DNA of 64,000 nt from Ipomoea triloba. Taxonomy: Eukaryota > Streptophyta > Magnoliopsida > Solanales > Convolvulaceae. The position numbers and the translations under genes are program-made. A model generated the notes under the pieces. It worked only from the letters and a program-made list of their open reading frames with translations, was not told where the DNA came from and made no database searches. This document shows, piece after piece, positions 11,857 to 23,075 of this stretch (the first letter of the stretch is position 1; each line of letters begins with the position of its first letter). Where the stretch lies: the NCBI RefSeq assembly GCF_003576645.1, contig NC_044919.1, forward strand, positions 19,546,563-19,610,562, read 5' to 3'.

Positions 11857-11861
11857 AGCAG
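11857..11861. repeat. Target-site duplication AGCAG (left)
   Basis: AGCAG directly precedes TGTGACACCC and recurs at 24872-24876. Deleting one copy plus the insert restores the MULE reading frame across the join. Confidence 0.93.
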
Positions 11862-12529
11862 TGTGACACCCGAAAATTTCTGCTCCCAATTCTATACTTA
11901 TTTGAATTTCCAAGTTACTCCTATTATTCCTCAATATTCATTTAGTCCTTCAACCATATTCATTGAACCTACTCTTATGTTCACTTGAGATTTTTTGTTC
12001 CAAATATTATCCAATTGAATTCTTAAAGCTATCCTTATTTCTTTCCTAAGGTTCATTCATTCCTTGAATCATGTTCATTGACCCTTATTTCTATGTTCAT
12101 GTTCATTGGAGTCTTGAGTCATATTCTTTTGGACCAATAATTCCTTGAACCATATAATATCTATATATATATATTAAAACAGAAGTACTAGCTTTCCCGC
12201 TCATTTTAGTCCAAAAATTTTGAAATCGGTCAACATAATATTATATAATAATTACTTATCAGAAATTCTAGCCTTCCTTATCATTCCTTATTTATGGCTA
12301 AAATTGACAAAATATTCAAAATATGATTCCATTCCTTATTCTACACGGAAATTAATTTGAAATATTTTAGTCAATTCCATTCCTGTATGGATTCCTTATT
12401 TATGTACATATGTTAACAAAATAGTCACACGGAAATAATAATTATTAAACAAAATTATAGTTATTATACCATGCAATTCAATTATTGTTCAAAATATTTT
12501 AATCTTGCGTATTATATATATATATATAT

Positions 12530-13880
12530 ATTACTATATGATGTATATTATAGTATTCAAAAAAATTACTATATTATGTAATTGTACGTAATTAGATTCC
12601 TCTCATGATAATATTCAAAAAAATAAAAATTCCAACAATCAAATTACTATATGATGTATGTTATTATAGTATTAAAAAATATTACTATATTATGATATTG
12701 TATGTAATTAAATTCCTCTCATGATAATATTAAAAAAAATGAAAATTTCAACAATCAAATTACTATATGATGTATATTATAGTATTTAAAAAAATATTAT
12801 TATCTTATGTTAATGTACGTAATTAAAATCCTCTCATGATAATATTAAAAAAATGAAAATTTCAACAATCAAATTACTATATGGTGTATATCATAGTGTT
12901 AAAAAAATTACAATATTACGTTAATGTACGTAATTAAATTCCTCTCATGATAATATTCAAGCAAAATAAAAATTACAACAATCAAATTACAATATGATGT
13001 ATATTATAGTATTAAAAAATATTACTATATTATGATATTGTATGTAATTAAATTCCTCTCATGATAATATTAAAAAAAATGAAAATTTCAACAATCAAAT
13101 TACTATATGATGTATATTATAGTATTTAAAAAAATATTATTATATTATGTTAATGTACGTAATTAAATTCCTCTCATTATAATATTCAAAAAAAAAATTC
13201 AAACAATCAAATTACTATATGATATATATTATAGTATTAAAAAAATATTACTATATTATGTTAATGTACGTAATTAAATTCCTCTCATGATAATATTAAA
13301 AAAAATGAAAATTTCAACAATCAAATTACTATATGATGTATATTATAGTATTAAAAAATATTACTATATTATGTTAATGTACGTAATTAAATGCCTCTCA
13401 TGATAATATTAAAAAAAATGAAAATTTCAACAATCAAATTACTATATGATATATATTATAGTATTAAAAAAATATTACTATATTATGTTAATGTACGTAA
13501 TTAAATTCCTCTCATGATAATATTCAAAAACAATAAGAATACAACAATCAAATTACTATATGGTGTATATTATAGTGTTAAAAAAATTACAATATTACGT
13601 TAATGTACGTAATTAAATTCCTCTCATGATAATATTCAAGGTTAATGTACGTAATTAAATTCCTCTCATGATAATATTCAAGCTTAATGTACGTAATTAA
13701 ATTCCTCTCATGATAATATTCAAGCAAAATGTACGTAATTAAATTCCTCTCATGATAATATTCAAGCAAAATAAAAATTACAACAATCAAATTACAATAT
13801 GATGTATATTATAGTATTAAAAAATATTACTATATTATGTTAATGTACGTAATTAAATTCCTCTCATGATAATATTCAAA
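12530..13880 (+). repeat. Helitron minisatellite, about 113-bp units with an inner 43-bp block
   Basis: The anchor CTCTCATGATAATATT recurs at about 12600, 12716, 12831, 12943, 13056, 13171, 13282, 13394 and 13508, a period near 113 bp. Between about 13590 and 13760 a shorter unit of about 43 bp (TTAATGTACGTAATTAAATT core) repeats four times, then the long period returns. Internal tandem arrays are common in Helitrons. Confidence 0.85.
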
Positions 13881-13892
13881 AAAATAAAAATT

Positions 13893-15618
13893 CCAACAAT
13901 CAAATTACTATATGATGTATATTATAGTATTCCAAAATAGATATGTCAAATTTAATTTATTCTAATAAGATAAAATTGAAATCTTCTCTTTAATTTAATA
14001 TTTTTGTATTATAGATATTTTTAATTTTATTTGTTTTTTCTTTTGAATTTTAGTTAAAATTATTAAAATTAAAATAATTTAATTTGATTCGAATATATAT
14101 ATATATATATATATATATTGAATCATTGTTGCATGTCAAAAGTTCACCCAAATAAAAAAATTGTTGCATGTCAATTTGTTTACTTCATCTAACTTTTAAA
14201 ACTAACTACAATATTATTACTACTATATATAAATTTCTTCCTACATAAATGATGTTGGTTTTCAAAGTTTAAAAATGTGAAAGGTATAATATATCATTAT
14301 TATGATTTTAGCTCTCTACTAATAACAAATATAAGTATTATTGCATTAATTTAAAAGTTTTATAGTTCAAATGCTGTGAACAAATTTTATAAAATACCAT
14401 AAATTATAAAAATTTACAAATCTAAAATAATAGTTATTATTTAAATATTATGAGCTCAAAACAAATTAATTTACGTTAATAACATAACTGAAGAAAAACT
14501 AACATAAAAATGAACTAATTGAACTAACTTACATTTGCGGAGTTTGAAAAAAATATAATGTAATTGGGTAAATCTTTCACATTTAAATATAATTTTATTA
14601 AATTTATTGGATTTCACATATTTAAGAATGATGCATCATCTCGAGATCTATCAATTTAAAACGAAGAAGAATAAGAGATTTATTTTTTTGAATACAAGGC
14701 TCAATCTCATGACCTCCCATACTGGAGAATCACTACATGTCATCTGAGCACAAGATGCATGACAAGAACAATAGGTATAGAACTAAACGAAAAAGAGATA
14801 ATAGAACTAAAAGAAATAAACTTTCAAATAAATTAGTTAAAAACATATCATAGATCTACAAATCTTGAACCACAAAGTCTATTGTGAACCTATTATTTAA
14901 ATAATGATCTAGAGATGTTTTGATTGTGCTACATTTACGGGTTGAAAAATATTTAGAAACAAAATTAAATGGTTTCTAGACATCTATTACTATTTATGAT
15001 AACAAACAAAAGCTTAAGGAAAAAATTTGTGTGTGACTGTCTCATGGTCTCAATCCGTGAGACGGGTTTGATCTTTAACTAACAAGGTCAAAGATCTGAC
15101 CTATTAATCAAAGATCTGACCCGTTTAACGGATTAAGACCCATGAGACGATCTGACACAAGTGTTACTCAAAGTTTAAAATATCATCAAAGTAGATTTTG
15201 ATACAAAACTCATATATCAATGTAAAATTTTAAAATAAGAATGGTTTTTCATGCAAGGAAAAAAATTATATAATATTTATCAATATCTATATAATAAAAA
15301 ATTATAAATTTCTCTTTTTTATCAATTTTTGTAGACATATTATATTTATAGTATTTTGTACAATATAAAAATATATATATACATTTTTTTATAGAATTGT
15401 GATTATTGCCATAATTATACACGTTAATTACTACAATGAATATTTATTTAAAAATTATTTTAAAATATGTCTAAACTCATATTCTTAATTAAAAATTTAA
15501 AAATATTTAAAAATTTGTCTAAATATATAACATAGTTAGGGACTACATTAATCTATATAGATTTAAAAATTAAATTCTTTTAATTTGTAAATGTAATTTT
15601 ATTAATTATAATTAATAA
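13893..15618. repeat. First copy of a 1.7-kb duplicated block, left of an N
   Basis: This block recurs in the same orientation right after a single N. Every part compared by eye looks identical, including the (TA)n run and the sequence AGACGGGTTTGATCTTTAAC. It is probably an uncollapsed contig overlap. Confidence 0.8.
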
Positions 15619-15626
15619 NAAATTTA

Positions 15627-17352
15627 CAACAATCAAATTACTATATGATGTATATTATAGTATTCCAAAATAGATATGTCAAATTTAATTTATTCTAATA
15701 AGATAAAATTGAAATCTTCTCTTTAATTTAATATTTTTGTATTATAGATATTTTTAATTTTATTTGTTTTTTCTTTTGAATTTTAGTTAAAATTATTAAA
15801 ATTAAAATAATTTAATTTGATTCGAATATATATATATATATATATATATATTGAATCATTGTTGCATGTCAAAAGTTCACCCAAATAAAAAAATTGTTGC
15901 ATGTCAATTTGTTTACTTCATCTAACTTTTAAAACTAACTACAATATTATTACTACTATATATAAATTTCTTCCTACATAAATGATGTTGGTTTTCAAAG
16001 TTTAAAAATGTGAAAGGTATAATATATCATTATTATGATTTTAGCTCTCTACTAATAACAAATATAAGTATTATTGCATTAATTTAAAAGTTTTATAGTT
16101 CAAATGCTGTGAACAAATTTTATAAAATACCATAAATTATAAAAATTTACAAATCTAAAATAATAGTTATTATTTAAATATTATGAGCTCAAAACAAATT
16201 AATTTACGTTAATAACATAACTGAAGAAAAACTAACATAAAAATGAACTAATTGAACTAACTTACATTTGCGGAGTTTGAAAAAAATATAATGTAATTGG
16301 GTAAATCTTTCACATTTAAATATAATTTTATTAAATTTATTGGATTTCACATATTTAAGAATGATGCATCATCTCGAGATCTATCAATTTAAAACGAAGA
16401 AGAATAAGAGATTTATTTTTTTGAATACAAGGCTCAATCTCATGACCTCCCATACTGGAGAATCACTACATGTCATCTGAGCACAAGATGCATGACAAGA
16501 ACAATAGGTATAGAACTAAACGAAAAAGAGATAATAGAACTAAAAGAAATAAACTTTCAAATAAATTAGTTAAAAACATATCATAGATCTACAAATCTTG
16601 AACCACAAAGTCTATTGTGAACCTATTATTTAAATAATGATCTAGAGATGTTTTGATTGTGCTACATTTACGGGTTGAAAAATATTTAGAAACAAAATTA
16701 AATGGTTTCTAGACATCTATTACTATTTATGATAACAAACAAAAGCTTAAGGAAAAAATTTGTGTGTGACTGTCTCATGGTCTCAATCCGTGAGACGGGT
16801 TTGATCTTTAACTAACAAGGTCAAAGATCTGACCTATTAATCAAAGATCTGACCCGTTTAACGGATTAAGACCCATGAGACGATCTGACACAAGTGTTAC
16901 TCAAAGTTTAAAATATCATCAAAGTAGATTTTGATACAAAACTCATATATCAATGTAAAATTTTAAAATAAGAATGGTTTTTCATGCAAGGAAAAAAATT
17001 ATATAATATTTATCAATATCTATATAATAAAAAATTATAAATTTCTCTTTTTTATCAATTTTTGTAGACATATTATATTTATAGTATTTTGTACAATATA
17101 AAAATATATATATACATTTTTTTATAGAATTGTGATTATTGCCATAATTATACACGTTAATTACTACAATGAATATTTATTTAAAAATTATTTTAAAATA
17201 TGTCTAAACTCATATTCTTAATTAAAAATTTAAAAATATTTAAAAATTTGTCTAAATATATAACATAGTTAGGGACTACATTAATCTATATAGATTTAAA
17301 AATTAAATTCTTTTAATTTGTAAATGTAATTTTATTAATTATAATTAATAAA
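15627..17352. repeat. Second copy of the 1.7-kb duplicated block, right of an N
   Basis: Same sequence as 13893-15618. Only this copy continues into the Helitron 3' end, while the first copy stops at the N at 15619. Confidence 0.8.
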
Positions 17353-18029
17353 ATATAAAATATAGTTAAAAATAAAATTATAAAATTAACAAAATGTGTA
17401 TTCATAAATATTTAAATTTATAAAAATACATACATACATACATATACTTATGCATTATATTAATCATACAAAATAAAAATTCTATTTGTCAGTTTATAAA
17501 TTTAATTATTTTAATTATAATATATCAATATAAATTATAATTACAGAAATTATATTATAGAATTTACATATATACATATTAATAAATATTATTTGTATAT
17601 ACACTGTATTACACAATCACATATACAAAATTTAAATTTTACATTTTTTTAATTTCTAAGTATAATTTCTTAGTTATTATTCATATTGTTAGAATTATAA
17701 TATATATGAAATAAGATTAGGAATAATTCAATTTAATAATGTAAATTTTTCTCTATAAATTTATATAAATATGTATATGATTAGAGATTATATTAATCAT
17801 ACAAAATTTTAATTTTGTATGTTATGATAATAGATACTTGACCAAATATACGAAAATTCAACTATATTATTATATTGTACATTATAATATATTTGTATTT
17901 TTAAATTTTATTATTTAAATTTATAATAACAAAATTTTTTCCGTGCAGCGCATGGGTAAAACACTAGTTTTATTATATTATATTATGTCATATTTTATAG
18001 CATATATATATGTTAGATATGTAAGTATA

Positions 18030-18034
18030 TACGT
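18030..18034. repeat. Target-site duplication TACGT (left)
   Basis: TACGT directly precedes TGTTGGTACA and recurs after the 3' LTR end at 22764-22768. Confidence 0.93.
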
Positions 18035-18913
18035 TGTTGGTACAAAAATAATGATCAATTTTATGTACTAATGTTAGTTGACATATGTTGATAAATGAAA
18101 AGAAGAAATATGGGTGTGATGTGATTAAGAAAAGGAAATATAAAATGTAAAGCATGCAAATGGGATTATGTGATGAAAATGAGATTATAATTATGTGGCA
18201 TGTGTGTACGTATGAAAAGTGGGTAAATGGAGAACAAAAATGAAATATGCATGCATGTACGTGGCAAGGGAAGGAAAACAAAGTAAAAGGGAATGAATGA
18301 ATTGGATTATGAATGGCAAATCAAGAAATGGCGCATGAGAAGGAAACGTGGCAACATTTGCAAAGAAGACATATGTGATCGTGTGCAAAAATGGTACATC
18401 ATGGTGAAATGCGTGCGCAACTCAAGGAGAAAAGAAATTATCTTCAATGCTATAAATAAGCTCATTCATTATGAAGACAATCGAAGTTTCATAGATATAA
18501 ATACATATATATAAATAGCCAGGAAGGTGTTGCGAGGAAACTTCAATACAGGAAAAGATTGGGGTACTATCCGGAGAAATCAGCTCCAAGTTATATCAGT
18601 ACAAGCAGTGTTAAAATCTAGGTTGGTTACAGTTTGTTTAATTGGTAGAATTAGTTCAAATTGTACGTGTAACTTTTTCATAAAGTTGTTTTATAAGGTT
18701 AATGTTTAAATAGGTGGTAGACCTAGTTTTGTAATTCGTTGAACCTTGTAATTGTAAAAACCAGTGGGTTGAGCTTTAGTGAAAAAGTTTTGGGCGTGGC
18801 CCCGCAGATTAGGAGGTGTTCTCCAACCACGTTATCAAATTCAGCTGTGTACTTATTTTGGCGCTTTCTTTATTGCTTAATATTTTGGTACATATCTGCA
18901 TTACATAATTTCA
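18035..18913 (+). mobile_element. 5' LTR of gag-only copia element
   Basis: Starts TGTTGGTACA and ends TAATTTCA. It is nearly identical to 21896-22763, and the PBS starts two bases after it. Confidence 0.93.
18451..18458 (+). promoter_or_regulatory. TATA box of the 5' LTR
   Basis: TATAAATA lies mid-LTR and is kept at 22311-22318 in the 3' LTR. It is the likely core promoter for the element's RNA. Confidence 0.55.
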
Positions 18914-18915
18914 AT

Positions 18916-18927
18916 TGGTATCAGAGC
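18916..18927 (+). other. Primer-binding site (initiator tRNA-Met)
   Basis: TGGTATCAGAGC, complementary to the 3' end of plant initiator tRNA-Met, follows the 5' LTR. Confidence 0.9.
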
Positions 18928-18970
18928 AGTGTTGCTTAATTTGCTAGCGAGATCCTAGGGATACTCGAGT

Positions 18971-20815
18971 GTGTTTTGCAGAATGGAAGAAGGTGCCTCA
19001 ATTTCACGACCACCATTATTGAAAGGAGTAAGCAACTATGCTTATTGGAAGGCTAGGATGAAAGCATTTATAAAATCATTGGATGAAGAATGTTGGGATG
19101 CCGTTGAAAATGCTTGGACTCCACCTGTTATGACGGTCAAGAACGAAGAAAGAAAAAAACCCCTTAGCCAATGGACAACTGACGAAAAGAAACGATCATC
19201 AGCCAACAATAGGGCTATGAATGTTATTCATAGTGCACTTGGACCAGATCAATTTGTATTGATCTCAGCCACAAATATTGCAAAAACTGCTTGGGACGCA
19301 CTTATGAATCATTACGAAGGTACAGGACCAGTCAGAGTCTCAAAACTACAATTGCTCATGACCAAGTATGAAAGTCTAAGAATGGAAGAAACCGAGTCAG
19401 TATCTGAGTTCAGTGCAAGGGTTAAAAACCTGGTGAACAACGCACAAAACTTGGGTGAACCATTTGAGGAAGAAAAAGTGGTTCGGAAAGTTCTGAGGTC
19501 CTTACCCCCGAGGTTCAAGATGCAAGCTGTTGCTATAAAGCAATCAACAGATCTAAAAACTCTAACTTTAGATGCTTTAATGAGAAATTTGCAAACTTTT
19601 GAGTTGGAAATGGAGGAAGAAGATAGGTACCTGAACAAGGACAACAAAGGAGTTGCATTCGGCGCTACGGCACCTGCAAGAGCTGACTCCGATACAGAAA
19701 TGAAAAACGTTATGGCCATGATGTCTAAGAAATTTGGCAAAATGCTTAAGAAAGCTAAGGGACAAGGAAGGCTGAAAACAAATAGCAAAGGATGTGGAAC
19801 TGGAAATATCCAAAACCCAAAAGGTCAAAATCAAGATTTCAAGCTCAAAGGCATTCAATGCTATGAATGTGGAGGTTATGGACACATTGCAGCGGACTGT
19901 GGAAACAACAAATATAAGAAATCGTACACACTTACCTGGAGTGATTCTGAAGATTCTGACAATGGTGAACAAGCAGAACAACAGACAGGAAATTTTGTTG
20001 CATTCCATGGCAGCATGTACCACCCTGATGATGTGGAAGAACGTGAAAACTACGAAAAGTTCTTCAAAATTACAGAAGAAGTTGTGGAAGATAGTGAGGT
20101 AATGATGGACTCAAATCATATGCAACCTACCACAATAGGAGCACATGAGGTAACTAAAGAGATACAAATTAATGACGACGATGTTGACCCTACACATGAG
20201 GCAAACGAAGAGATACAGACTGACGATGAGGATGTTGACCTCGTAGAAGCTTATGAAGATCTGTACAATAACTGGTGTAAGGTAAGTAAGCTGAACCTTA
20301 TGTTAATTAAGAATGTTGAGTCTCTAGAGTTGGAAAATTCAGCCCTAAAAACCTCAGTAGAAGAACTTAAGATTGATTTAGTTACGAAGGTTTCAAATGA
20401 ACAATACCTGCAAAAGGAAAATTCAGCCCTAAAAACCTCAGTAGAAGAACTTAAGACTGATTTAGATACGAAGGTTTCAAATGAACAATATCTACAAATG
20501 GAATTGGAAAATTTCAAAAAGCGTGTGAGAATGTTGAACACAGGCACCAATAGTCTAAATGAAATCCTTCAGTCAGGAGTGTATAAACATAACAAAGCAG
20601 GTCTAGGATTCATAGGCAGGCAAGGAAATCAGAAAAAATCATGGGTGCCAGAAAAGAGATCAAGGAGAAACACTGAAGGCAAAAGGTATGTGAACTATTT
20701 TTTTAACAAAACATGTTTTAGTTGTAATATGAAAGGACATGGATGGAGGCGTTGTAGACAAAACAAACCACGACAAGTGTGGCGACTCAAGCAACCTTGC
20801 TTGACAACAAAATGA
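18971..20815 (+). CDS. gag: Gag polyprotein of the non-autonomous copia element
   Basis: An intact 614-codon frame begins about 45 nt after the PBS. Residues about 12-230 form a copia Gag region (DUF4219/UBN2-like) with YAYWKARMKAFIKS near the start and SEFSARVKNLVNNA later. A zinc knuckle, CYECGGYGHIAADC, lies near 297-310, and a second, CFSCNMKGHGWRRC, near 582-595. An acidic middle section is followed by a predicted coiled coil in which ENSALKTSVEELK is tandemly repeated (about 455-510). Gag would form the capsid-like particle and bind RNA. It is the only protein of the element. An intact frame in a gag-only element suggests recent or continuing use. Confidence 0.92.
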   Translation: MFCRMEEGASISRPPLLKGVSNYAYWKARMKAFIKSLDEECWDAVENAWTPPVMTVKNEERKKPLSQWTTDEKKRSSANNRAMNVIHSALGPDQFVLISATNIAKTAWDALMNHYEGTGPVRVSKLQLLMTKYESLRMEETESVSEFSARVKNLVNNAQNLGEPFEEEKVVRKVLRSLPPRFKMQAVAIKQSTDLKTLTLDALMRNLQTFELEMEEEDRYLNKDNKGVAFGATAPARADSDTEMKNVMAMMSKKFGKMLKKAKGQGRLKTNSKGCGTGNIQNPKGQNQDFKLKGIQCYECGGYGHIAADCGNNKYKKSYTLTWSDSEDSDNGEQAEQQTGNFVAFHGSMYHPDDVEERENYEKFFKITEEVVEDSEVMMDSNHMQPTTIGAHEVTKEIQINDDDVDPTHEANEEIQTDDEDVDLVEAYEDLYNNWCKVSKLNLMLIKNVESLELENSALKTSVEELKIDLVTKVSNEQYLQKENSALKTSVEELKTDLDTKVSNEQYLQMELENFKKRVRMLNTGTNSLNEILQSGVYKHNKAGLGFIGRQGNQKKSWVPEKRSRRNTEGKRYVNYFFNKTCFSCNMKGHGWRRCRQNKPRQVWRLKQPCLTTK

Positions 20816-21255
20816 TTTTTTTTTTGTCAAAAAAAAAAATAAATAAATAAAAATGCTTAACTTATTTTTTTGTTTCGTTTTTTTTTTAATTATTTAACTT
20901 TCATCATGTTAGTTTGTTTTGCAGATTCAATTATACACTTGCAAAAAAAAAATCAAAAACAAAACAAAAAGAAGAAAAAAATCAGACCTTGTACGCCAGA
21001 TGAAGAGAAGTTCATTGAAAAGAAAAGATTGAAGTTCATCTAGAGCATTTTATTGATAGCTTGTGGATAGTTCTCTTGAACTGATTCAAAAAGCTCGTTG
21101 CTCGTTTCCCACTAAACTTCATGCTCATCATAATAGCCCTAAGTTCTTGATTTTCTACTCGTGCTACACATATTACCCTTGAAGTTTGTATGAATTATAT
21201 GAGTGCTTCATCTTCAATTCTCAAACACATTCTTACCAGTGGATACTTTTCTTGA
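20816..21255. other. Non-coding region after gag
   Basis: Homopolymer-rich (A and T runs at 20816-20980), then unique sequence. No pol motif is seen in any frame. Confidence 0.6.
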
Positions 21256-21546
21256 TTACCTAGAAGAGGGCTACCCGGTGTCTGCTACGGTTCAAAAGGT
21301 TCCTAGAATAGCCCGGAGTGAAAGCTGTCTAGTGTAAAGCGCTCCATTAACATTTTCTGACATACTTATCTAGAAGAGGGCTACTCGGTGTCTGCTACGG
21401 TTCAAAAGGACCCTAGAAGAGCCCGGAGTGAAAGCTATCTAGTGAAACGTATTCCTTAAACTGGTTACCTGGAAGACGACTACCCGGTACTTAATATGGT
21501 TCCAAAGGACCTGAGAAGAGTCCGGTGTGAAAGCTTTCCAGTGTTG
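21256..21546 (+). repeat. Three imperfect ~100-bp direct repeats before the 3' LTR
   Basis: Units begin near 21256, 21366 and 21466. Each contains TACCTAGAAGAGGGCTACCC-like and CCCGGAGTGAAAGC-like blocks, about 50 bp apart. They are non-coding. Their place upstream of multiplied polypurine tracts suggests a cis-acting role. Confidence 0.75.
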
Positions 21547-21762
21547 TTATTTCCGTACTCTATCATTATACTTATGGAGCTCTCATGTTGATATACCTCT
21601 ATTTTATATCCTCCCTTTGTGAAACTCTCAACTTTAAGTATCTATCCACGTCTTATCAATTGCATGCTCTTAGTTGAATTTTCTTGCATTATTCAATACA
21701 TACTGTTGTGGCTATGTTACCTTTGGCTAATGTTTATCAAAAGGAAGAGACATGCTATGATT

Positions 21763-21895
21763 AAGGGGGAGAGTGTGTATGAATTTAGGGGAGAGTGCGT
21801 ATGACATTGAGGGGGAGATCTGGTATGAATTGAGGGGGAGAACTACCAAGAACTGCCATATGGTTGTTTGATCAACATATGCCAAAGGGTGAGAT
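21763..21895 (+). other. Multiplied polypurine tracts
   Basis: AAGGGGGAGAGTG, TAGGGGAGAGTG, GAGGGGGAGATC and GAGGGGGAGAAC lie between 21763 and 21842, and AAAGGGTGAGAT directly precedes the 3' LTR. Multiplied polypurine tracts are a reported trait of the Sirevirus lineage. Confidence 0.6.
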
Positions 21896-22763
21896 TGTTG
21901 GTACAAAAATAATGATCAATTTTATGTACTAATGTTAGTTGACATATGTTGATAAATGAAAAGAAGAAATATGGGTGTGATGTGATTAAGAAAAGGAAAT
22001 ATAAAATGTAATACATGCAAATGGGATTATGTGATGCAAATGAGATTATAATTATGTGGCATGTGTGTACGTATGAAAAGTGGGTAAATGGAGAGCAAAA
22101 ATGAAATATGCATGCATGTACGTGGCAAGGGAAGGAAAACAAAGTAAAAGGGAATGAATGAATTGGATTATGAATGGCAAATCAAGAAATGGCGCATGAG
22201 AAGGAAACGTGGCAACATTTGCAAAGAAGACATATGTGATCGTGTGCAAAAATGGTACATCATGGTGAAATGCGTGCGCAACTCAAGGAGAAAAGAAATT
22301 ATCTCAATGCTATAAATATGCTCATTCATTATGAAGACAATCGAAGTTTCATAGATATAAATACATATATATAAATAGCCAGGAAAGTGCTGCGAGGAAA
22401 CTTCAATACAGGGAAAGATTGGGGTACTATCCGGAGAAATCAGCTCCAAGTTATATCAGTACAAGCAGTGTTAAAATCCAGGTTGGTTACAGTTTGTTTA
22501 ATTGGTAGAATTAGTTCAAATTGTACGTGTAACTTTTTCATAAAGTTGTTTTATAAGGTTAATGTTTAAATAGGTGGTAGACCTAGTTTTGTAATTCGTT
22601 GAACCTTGTAATTGTAAAACCAGCGGGTTGAGCTTTAGTGAAAAAGTTTTGGGCGTGGCCCTGCAGATTAGGAGGTGTGTGTTATCAAATTCAGCTGTGT
22701 ACTTATTTTGGCGCTTTCTTTATTGCTTAATATTTTGGTACATATCTGCATTACATAATTTCA
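21896..22763 (+). mobile_element. 3' LTR of gag-only copia element
   Basis: Starts TGTTGGTACA, ends TAATTTCA and is followed by TSD TACGT. It lacks about 12 bases present in the 5' LTR near the end. Confidence 0.93.
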
Positions 22764-22768
22764 TACGT
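22764..22768. repeat. Target-site duplication TACGT (right)
   Basis: Matches 18030-18034. Confidence 0.93.
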
Positions 22769-23015
22769 ATATAGTATATACATGTGTATATTAATTATCT
22801 GATTATCCTCTGTATGAATATAGTACGTATATGATATATATATATATGTATACAGTAATTGTTGTATGTAGTAAGTATACATAGATATATATATTATTTA
22901 TTGTCCATGTATATCTATATATGTAGCTATTTTTTTTCTTATACTATGCTAATATAAATTATATGTATGTATACTATAGTATATATATAAGCCGTGTGTA
23001 TGTATATTATATGTA

Positions 23016-23020
<5 letters not shown>

Positions 23021-23072
<52 letters not shown>
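23021..23072. repeat. (TA)n microsatellite
   Basis: About 26 AT dinucleotides inside the right-hand piece of the solo LTR. Confidence 0.9.

Positions 23073-23075
<3 letters not shown>

Larger units (their letters stand above)
10396..11861 (-). pseudogene. FRS/FAR1-like MULE transposase, 3' part
   Basis: This continues the gene at 24872-25830 after a solo LTR insertion. The MULE transposase core has VVTDQDPAVKVAVARVFGA (second catalytic Asp) and TSRSESQNSFFG (catalytic Glu). A SWIM zinc finger follows, CYCKMFEKMGLLCKH (CxC...CxH). The C-terminus has four 14-residue repeats with core KGSGKR and ends in a knuckle, CHTCDEYGHNSRTC. Breaks: a one-base frameshift near 11560 and an in-frame TAA at 10729-10731, after which the same frame continues to 10396. 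FAR1/FHY3 proteins derive from such transposases, but the breaks and the flanking repeats favour a dead transposon copy over a host FRS gene. Confidence 0.88.
12160..17967 (+). mobile_element. Non-autonomous Helitron
   Basis: The 5' end is TCTATATATATATATTAAAA, a common plant Helitron start. The 3' end has a short hairpin (CCGTGC-AGC-GCATGG, one G-T pair) followed by TAAAACACTAG, a classical CTRR terminus. It lies between A (12159) and T (17968) with no target duplication, as Helitrons do. The interior is AT-rich with no Rep/helicase, so it needs an autonomous partner. It holds a minisatellite block and a 1.7-kb stretch present twice around a single N at 15619. Without that probable artefact the real length is near 4.1 kb. 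Confidence 0.9.
18035..22763 (+). mobile_element. Gag-only (TR-GAG type) Ty1/copia retrotransposon
   Basis: Complete element of 4.73 kb with two LTRs (18035-18913 and 21896-22763), a PBS, one gag ORF and 5-bp TSDs (TACGT). No protease, integrase or RT is present anywhere between the LTRs, so it must move with enzymes from another element. Repeated GGGGGAG tracts before the 3' LTR suggest a Sirevirus relation. The LTRs are very similar, with a few substitutions and small deletions, so the insertion is fairly young and later than the solo LTR that hosts it. Confidence 0.92.

Noticed and set aside
13587..13790. 67-codon repeat protein ORF (EYYHERNLITYI units)
   Set aside because: Product of translating a 43-bp AT-rich minisatellite in the Helitron.
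12530..13880. CRISPR-like regular repeat spacing
   Set aside because: The units are contiguous minisatellite copies with no unique spacers, within a plant Helitron, and there are no cas genes.
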